Notes under the pieces: model-generated | Database searches by the model: none | Told to the model about the DNA's origin: nothing | The model's input: only the letters and a program-made list of their open reading frames with translations | Assembly (NCBI RefSeq): GCF_900021165.1 | Contig: NZ_FCOQ01000033.1 | Span: forward strand, 74,831-138,830 | Direction of reading: 5' to 3' | Source: Paenibacillus phocaeensis | GTDB lineage: Bacteria; Bacillota; Bacilli; Paenibacillales; Paenibacillaceae | DNA: 64,000 nucleotides | Program-made: the position numbers and the translations under genes | In this document: positions 60,215 through 64,000 of the stretch, in pieces | How positions within the stretch are numbered: position 1 is the stretch's first letter | Layout of the letters: every line of letters starts with the position of its first letter

Positions 60215-61396
60215 ATGAAAATACTGACACAAAAAATGACGTGGTTGGGATTAGCGCTCGTTCTGATCGTGTTGACCGTATTCGGGGTAGCGATGATGGG
60301 ATCGGTGGTTGGATCGAAGCCAAAGGAGATCCCGGTCGCCCTCGTTGTCCTGGATCAGCCGGCGGAACTACCGACAGGGGGATTGAAGACGGTTGGGGAA
60401 ATGATTCGGGAAAAGCTGGTGTCGGACCCGGCCATGCCGTTCGTCTGGCATATCGTGGATTCCGAAGAAACGGCTCGGGAAGGAATGGATGAACGCGAAT
60501 ATTACGGAGCAATGGTGATGCCGGCCGATCTGAGCAGCGGTTTACTCTCGTTAGCCACTCCCTCACCGATTCATCCTAATGTGAAGATCATCGCCAACGA
60601 AGGGATGAACAGCCAAGCCTCGTTGGTCGTAAGACAGGGAATGAGGCAAGCGATGCAAATGATAAACGAGGAACTGTTTCAGTCGCTGCTTGAGCAGATC
60701 GGGCAGCAAACGGAGCACATTCCGGTTGAATCGGCTGCGGCTTTAATGACGCCGGTGACCGTGCAGGAGGAAACCGTGCATCCACCGGGAGTGAATAATG
60801 CATCGGGGAATGCGCCGGGGTTGTTGATCCAGATTCTGTGGATCGGCAGTCTGGTGGCCGGGATCATGTTGTTTCTGGCCAGCCGGAAGGCGGTCGCCGC
60901 GGGTTCAAGGAGATGGGCGGTAAGCGCGCTGCAAGCGATCGGGGGACTTGTGATTGTTGGCATCGCGTCAGGCTTCACCGTATGGATGGCTTCGTCTTGG
61001 TACGGCATGGAACTGGCAAACGCGAGGGAGACGGGGTTGTTCTTATGGTTGGCCGGATCGGCGTTCTTCTTGCTGCAATCTTCCTTGCTGAATTGGATCG
61101 GATTCCGGGCCATGCCCCTGCTCGTGCTGCTGATGTTCTTCTCCATGCCGCTGTTGAACATGGCTCCGGAGTTCTTGTCGCAGACGGCGCGAGTTTGGAT
61201 CTATTCGTGGACGCCGCTGCAGTTTGCGGCAGGAGGGCTGCGGGAAGTGATGTACTTCGGAGGACTGGACGCGGCCGGCTCGAACGCCTTCGTTTTGTGG
61301 GGCGTCACCGCGGGATTTTTGCTCCTGCTGCTCGCTTCCGGATTGAAGTCCGGTCGAGCGACAGATGCGTCCCCTACTTCTGTCACAGGGGATTAA
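60215..61396 (+). CDS. Membrane protein, YhgE/ABC-2-like
   Basis: ATG 60215 after GGGGAG gives 393 residues. One N-terminal span (about 8-30) is followed by a ~180-residue extracytoplasmic region (IPVALVVLDQPAELPTGG, YYGAMVMPADLS, IIANEGMNSQASLVV). Five spans follow at about 205-385. This is the layout of the YhgE/Pip and ABC-2 permease families. The STPLQF-like segment YSWTPLQFAAGGLREVMYFGG resembles YhgE C-termini. Function is not known; some relatives export toxins or lipids. Same strand as the NTF2-like gene, possibly the same TetR regulon. Confidence 0.78.
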   Translation: MKILTQKMTWLGLALVLIVLTVFGVAMMGSVVGSKPKEIPVALVVLDQPAELPTGGLKTVGEMIREKLVSDPAMPFVWHIVDSEETAREGMDEREYYGAMVMPADLSSGLLSLATPSPIHPNVKIIANEGMNSQASLVVRQGMRQAMQMINEELFQSLLEQIGQQTEHIPVESAAALMTPVTVQEETVHPPGVNNASGNAPGLLIQILWIGSLVAGIMLFLASRKAVAAGSRRWAVSALQAIGGLVIVGIASGFTVWMASSWYGMELANARETGLFLWLAGSAFFLLQSSLLNWIGFRAMPLLVLLMFFSMPLLNMAPEFLSQTARVWIYSWTPLQFAAGGLREVMYFGGLDAAGSNAFVLWGVTAGFLLLLLASGLKSGRATDASPTSVTGD

Positions 61397-61416
61397 AAGT
61401 GTGTGGCGGCGAGACC

Positions 61417-61452
61417 GTTTGACGCGTTTGATGCGTTTGATGCGTTTGATGT
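61417..61452. repeat. Four tandem 9-bp repeats
   Basis: GTTTGACGC followed by three GTTTGATG(C/T) units, directly after the membrane-protein stop. Confidence 0.85.
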
Positions 61453-61467
61453 TTGGGTGCCGAACTC

Positions 61468-61650
61468 ATATTGTTGTATTTTATGCAGCATTTGAGGTCC
61501 AAGGGGGGCTGCTAACGGCAAAATGTTGCATTTCGAACAGCATTTCGCAGTGATAGGGGCCCTCCCCCCATCAAAATGCTGCACTTTCTGCAACATTATG
61601 GTCAGAACCCCTGAAGATCAGGGGAAAATGTTGTAAAATTTACAACATTT
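61468..61650. repeat. Array of four palindromes, 52-53-bp period
   Basis: 26-bp palindromic units start at 61468, 61520, 61573 and 61625 (spacing 52, 53, 52). Arms are of the type AAAATGTTG / CAACATTTT; unit 3 is AAAATGCTGCA and TGCAACATTA, and unit 4 AAAATGTTGTAAAA and TTTACAACATTT. The intervening 26-27 bp hold their own G/C-run dyads (for example CCCCTGA-AGA-TCAGGGG). The last unit overlaps the end of the LLM monooxygenase gene and supplies its stop codon. Confidence 0.82.
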
Positions 61651-62584
61651 CATCTTGGGACGCTTCAGCCAGAAGCTGATAGGAGAGCAACCGTTCCTCA
61701 TAATCAGGAATTGGCGATACGATCAGGAACTCGTCGTTGCGGTACTTCTGTTGCAGGTTTCCCAACTGTTCGCAGACTTGCTTGGCTGTCCCGGAAAATC
61801 CTTGAAAAGGCGCCCCTCCGCGGGCCCGGAATCCTTCCGCCGCCTTCGCCGCCAAAACCTCCGCCCGGGCTTCGGTCTCCGCGCAAATCACACTGACGGA
61901 AAGTATGGCGGAGGGCTTGGCTCGGTGAACGGAGGGGCGGAAGGTCTCGCGGTAGGCCCGCAGGACTTCGGCTCCGTCACTGTCGCTCATAAATTGGCCG
62001 AAGACGTACCCCGTTCCGAGTTCGGCCGCATAACCCGCGCTTTTGACATTCGTGCCGAGCAGCCAGAGTTCAGGCGGAAGCTGGGGAACCGGCCTTGCGG
62101 TTACGGGATGGTCCTCGTAGCGATAACGGTCCGCAAGCAGGTCGGAGAGCTCCTTGGCCAGCTGCGGATAACGCCCGACCCGCTCCAGGAAATTGCCGCT
62201 TAACGCCATTGACGCATGCGCCTCCCCGCCGGGGGCTCTCCCGATCCCGAGATCGACGCGCCCCGGATACAAGGCCGCCAGCAGCCGGAAGTTTTCCGCG
62301 ACCTTCAGCGGACTGTAATGCGGCAGCAATACGGCGCCCGACCCCAGACGGATCCGGCGGGTAGCCGCTCCAATCGCCGACAGCAGCACCTCCGGCGCTG
62401 CGCTGGCCAATGCTTCCATATCGTGATGCTCCGCCGTCCAATAGCGCAGATATCCCCGTTCTTCCGCTTGCCGCGCCAACCGGATTGCTTGTTCGAGCGC
62501 CGCCTCTGCCGTTGTCTCCGGGAGCTTCGGCACCAAATCCAGCACGCCAAGCTTTAGCTTCAGCTTCAACTCAGACTCCTTCAT
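61640..62584 (-). CDS. LLM-class flavin-dependent oxidoreductase (luciferase-like)
   Basis: ATG 62584 is 6 bp after AGGAGG (a preceding ATG is only 3 bp away), giving 314 residues. Typical MsnO8-like group 1 features: LGVLDLVPKLPETTAEAALEQ, RYWTAEHHDMEALASAAPEV, RIRLGSGAVLLPHYSPLKVAE, GRVDLGIGRAPGG. It uses reduced flavin; the substrate is unknown. The start overlaps the phosphatase end by 14 bp. The last codons (EML-stop) fall in a palindromic repeat. Confidence 0.9.
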   Translation of the reverse strand: MKESELKLKLKLGVLDLVPKLPETTAEAALEQAIRLARQAEERGYLRYWTAEHHDMEALASAAPEVLLSAIGAATRRIRLGSGAVLLPHYSPLKVAENFRLLAALYPGRVDLGIGRAPGGEAHASMALSGNFLERVGRYPQLAKELSDLLADRYRYEDHPVTARPVPQLPPELWLLGTNVKSAGYAAELGTGYVFGQFMSDSDGAEVLRAYRETFRPSVHRAKPSAILSVSVICAETEARAEVLAAKAAEGFRARGGAPFQGFSGTAKQVCEQLGNLQQKYRNDEFLIVSPIPDYEERLLSYQLLAEASQDEML

Positions 62585-63311
62585 CATGCCCCTCCTTCTC
62601 CTTCTCAGGTTCGACTTCTCCATGAAAGAACAAACGTTGAACTCCGCCCGGCCCAACCCGGGTGTCCCAGAAACCCAGACCCGGCTGCAGCAGCGAGCAA
62701 AGCATCGAGATCACGCCGCCGTGGGTCACGATGAGCAAACGTACAGACTCAGCGGGTTGTGAAGCGGGTTGCGGCGAAGGCGGATGCAATCGCAAGGTTG
62801 GCGGCAGGAACGCCGGCTTGCGCAACGGGTCGATTGCCAAGCTGCCGGAGCTGGAGTCGGAGTTGGAGCTAGGGGCCTCTCCCGCTAACGCCATCGTCTG
62901 CATCAGAAGCTCCTCGCCTACTTCGGATACCCGTGCTTGAAAAGCCTGCCAGGATTCGCCCCCGGGGGGTGTTCCAGCCTGCGGATCATCGATCCAGGCG
63001 CGGTATCGCTTGTCATCCTTCAGCATCTCATACGTTTGGCCTTCCCACCGGCCGAAATTCATTTCCCGCAAACGGGGGTCCAGTTGCGCGCCGTCCAGCA
63101 GGTCCGGACGGGCCCAAGCCAACGTTTCCCGGCAGCGCCGCAAATCGCTGGCATATACCGCGGCGAAGTTCACCTCCGCCAACTCCCGGCGCAGCTCTGC
63201 CAAACCCGACGCCTCATCCGGCAGCAGCGGCAGATCGCTGTGGCCCTGATATCGGCGTTCGGCGTTCCAGGCCGTGAGACCATGACGAACCAGCCACCAT
63301 TCCGCGTTCAT
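62571..63311 (-). CDS. Histidine phosphatase family protein (possibly alpha-ribazole phosphatase, CobC-like)
   Basis: The 246-residue product has the catalytic VRHGLTAWNAERRYQGHSD with the phospho-His, the Arg in YASDLRRCRETLAWARP, the acid donor in LREMNFGRWEGQTYEML, and the second catalytic His in LIVTHGGVISML. A Ser/Pro-rich insertion at about 145-190 is unusual. Adjacent cbiB suggests alpha-ribazole-5'-phosphate dephosphorylation for cobalamin, but broad-specificity phosphatases share these motifs. Confidence 0.82.
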   Translation of the reverse strand: MNAEWWLVRHGLTAWNAERRYQGHSDLPLLPDEASGLAELRRELAEVNFAAVYASDLRRCRETLAWARPDLLDGAQLDPRLREMNFGRWEGQTYEMLKDDKRYRAWIDDPQAGTPPGGESWQAFQARVSEVGEELLMQTMALAGEAPSSNSDSSSGSLAIDPLRKPAFLPPTLRLHPPSPQPASQPAESVRLLIVTHGGVISMLCSLLQPGLGFWDTRVGPGGVQRLFFHGEVEPEKEKEGHDEGV

Positions 63312-63384
63312 TTTCGTTCACCTCCCGGCCAATGCCTCGAGCCCAAATTCAAGCCCGTTTGTTGATACAGCGAACCGTATCCGA

Positions 63385-64000
63385 CTAAATCCAACTCCAG
63401 CTGCCGACGATCGCGATCCATGCTGCCGTTCCTGCAATGACGGTAGCATTCGCTGCCCAAAACATCAGCTTCGCCGTCTTCGCCACGTCCCCGGGCACCA
63501 GCTCCCGGGTTTTGTCGCCCATATAGGCACGGAACGAAACGACGCCGTGGTAGGAATTTTCCCCGCCCAGCCGCACGCCCAACGCACCGGCTACCGCCGC
63601 CTCCGGGTAGCCGCTGTTCGGGCTCGGATGCTTGGCGGCATCGCGGCGCACCGCCCGCCAAGCGCCGCGGGCATCCAGCCGCAAGGCCCATGCTGCGACG
63701 TAGAGCAGCAGCGCCGTCAGCCGCGCGGGGAGGTAATTGGCGATATCGTCCAACCGGGCGGAAGCCCAGCCGAGATCGATGTACTTGTCGTTCTTGTAGC
63801 CGACCATCGAATCGAGGGTGTTCACCGCCCGGTACGCCATCGCCAGCGGGGCGCCGCCCAGCAGTGCAAAAACGAGCGGCGCCACGACGGCGTCGACGAT
63901 GTTCTCGGCGACGGTCTCGACGGCGCCGCGCGTGATCTCCGGCGCATCCAGGTGCGCCGTGTCGCGTCCGACGATCATGCCGAGCGCGCGGCGGGCGGCG
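63385..64000 (-). CDS. cbiB: Adenosylcobinamide-phosphate synthase (C-terminal part; cut by window end)
   Basis: The frame stays open to the window end. The visible ~205 residues have the CbiB hallmark VGRDTAHLDAPEITRGAVET, VAENIVDAVVAPLVFALLGG, YRAVNTLDSMVGYKNDKY and PSPNSGYPEAAVAGALG, with membrane segments between. It attaches the aminopropanol arm to cobyric acid, the step between cobQ and cobU. The N-terminal part lies beyond the window. Confidence 0.93.
   Translation of the reverse strand, partial: AARRALGMIVGRDTAHLDAPEITRGAVETVAENIVDAVVAPLVFALLGGAPLAMAYRAVNTLDSMVGYKNDKYIDLGWASARLDDIANYLPARLTALLLYVAAWALRLDARGAWRAVRRDAAKHPSPNSGYPEAAVAGALGVRLGGENSYHGVVSFRAYMGDKTRELVPGDVAKTAKLMFWAANATVIAGTAAWIAIVGSWSWI

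Overview
The window looks like chromosomal DNA of a Paenibacillaceae bacterium, most likely Paenibacillus. Coding is GC-rich, ribosome binding sites are strong AGGAGG types, and GTG/TTG starts are common. The gene content fits: a YesM/YesN-type two-component pair beside a sugar ABC transporter, a copper-amine-oxidase-N-domain lipoprotein, a GH9-CBM3c-FN3-CBM3b cellulase, Zur/Fur boxes, and preQ1, lysine (L-box) and cobalamin riboswitches. No tRNA, rRNA, prophage, insertion sequence or CRISPR-Cas locus was seen. The genus is inferred, not shown.

Layout. 0-3.2 kb: an ABC exporter (FtsX-like permease plus ATPase) with its own two-component system, all on the minus strand. 3.3-3.65 kb: a 51-52-bp periodic repeat array in the 3' region of a lysR gene. 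3.7-8.5 kb: LysR regulator divergent from the pentose-phosphate operon zwf-tal-gnd. 8.6-13.4 kb: methyltransferase, ung, SDR and CDP-alcohol transferase, mixed with four decayed genes (AraC, DUF1697, an ATPase, LysM). 13.6-16.3 kb: secreted multidomain cellulase. 16.4-19.1 kb: amino-acid ABC transporter under a lysine riboswitch. 19.2-20.5 kb: DUF2087 protein and SpeD. 20.5-25.4 kb: zinc-starvation island (znuCBA, zinc-independent L33, CobW-type GTPase, NusG-II-domain protein) with three Zur-type boxes. 25.6-28.3 kb: Fur-boxed siderophore-binding lipoprotein and a copper-amine-oxidase-N-domain lipoprotein. 28.4-32.7 kb: queuosine genes queCDE and queF behind a preQ1-I riboswitch, with 1.4 kb of tandem repeats between queE and queF.

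32.7-39.1 kb: 2-hydroxyacid dehydrogenase, PadR/MFS pair, M24 peptidase, chemoreceptor. 39.2-47.3 kb: cobalamin uptake and nucleotide-loop assembly operon (btuFCD-cobTUS, then cobQ) behind a B12 riboswitch, with an inverted-repeat-bounded element between cobS and cobQ. 47.4-50.3 kb: unusual chemoreceptor-like protein, TRM11-type RNA methylase and a gene remnant. 50.3-56.7 kb: YesMN-like sensor/regulator plus sugar ABC transporter with a cre site. 56.8-61.4 kb: MFS exporter and ArsR sharing an operator, TetR, duplicated NTF2-like protein and a membrane protein. 61.4-64 kb: a palindrome array, then luciferase-like monooxygenase, histidine phosphatase and cbiB (cut by the window end).

Most genes are ordinary for the group. 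The least explained DNA is non-coding: two arrays with a 51-53-bp period, a 263-bp triplication built from 50-bp modules, a 13-bp degenerate minisatellite before queF, a 26-27-bp degenerate minisatellite between cobS and cobQ, and two non-coding elements bounded by the same 25-bp inverted arms.
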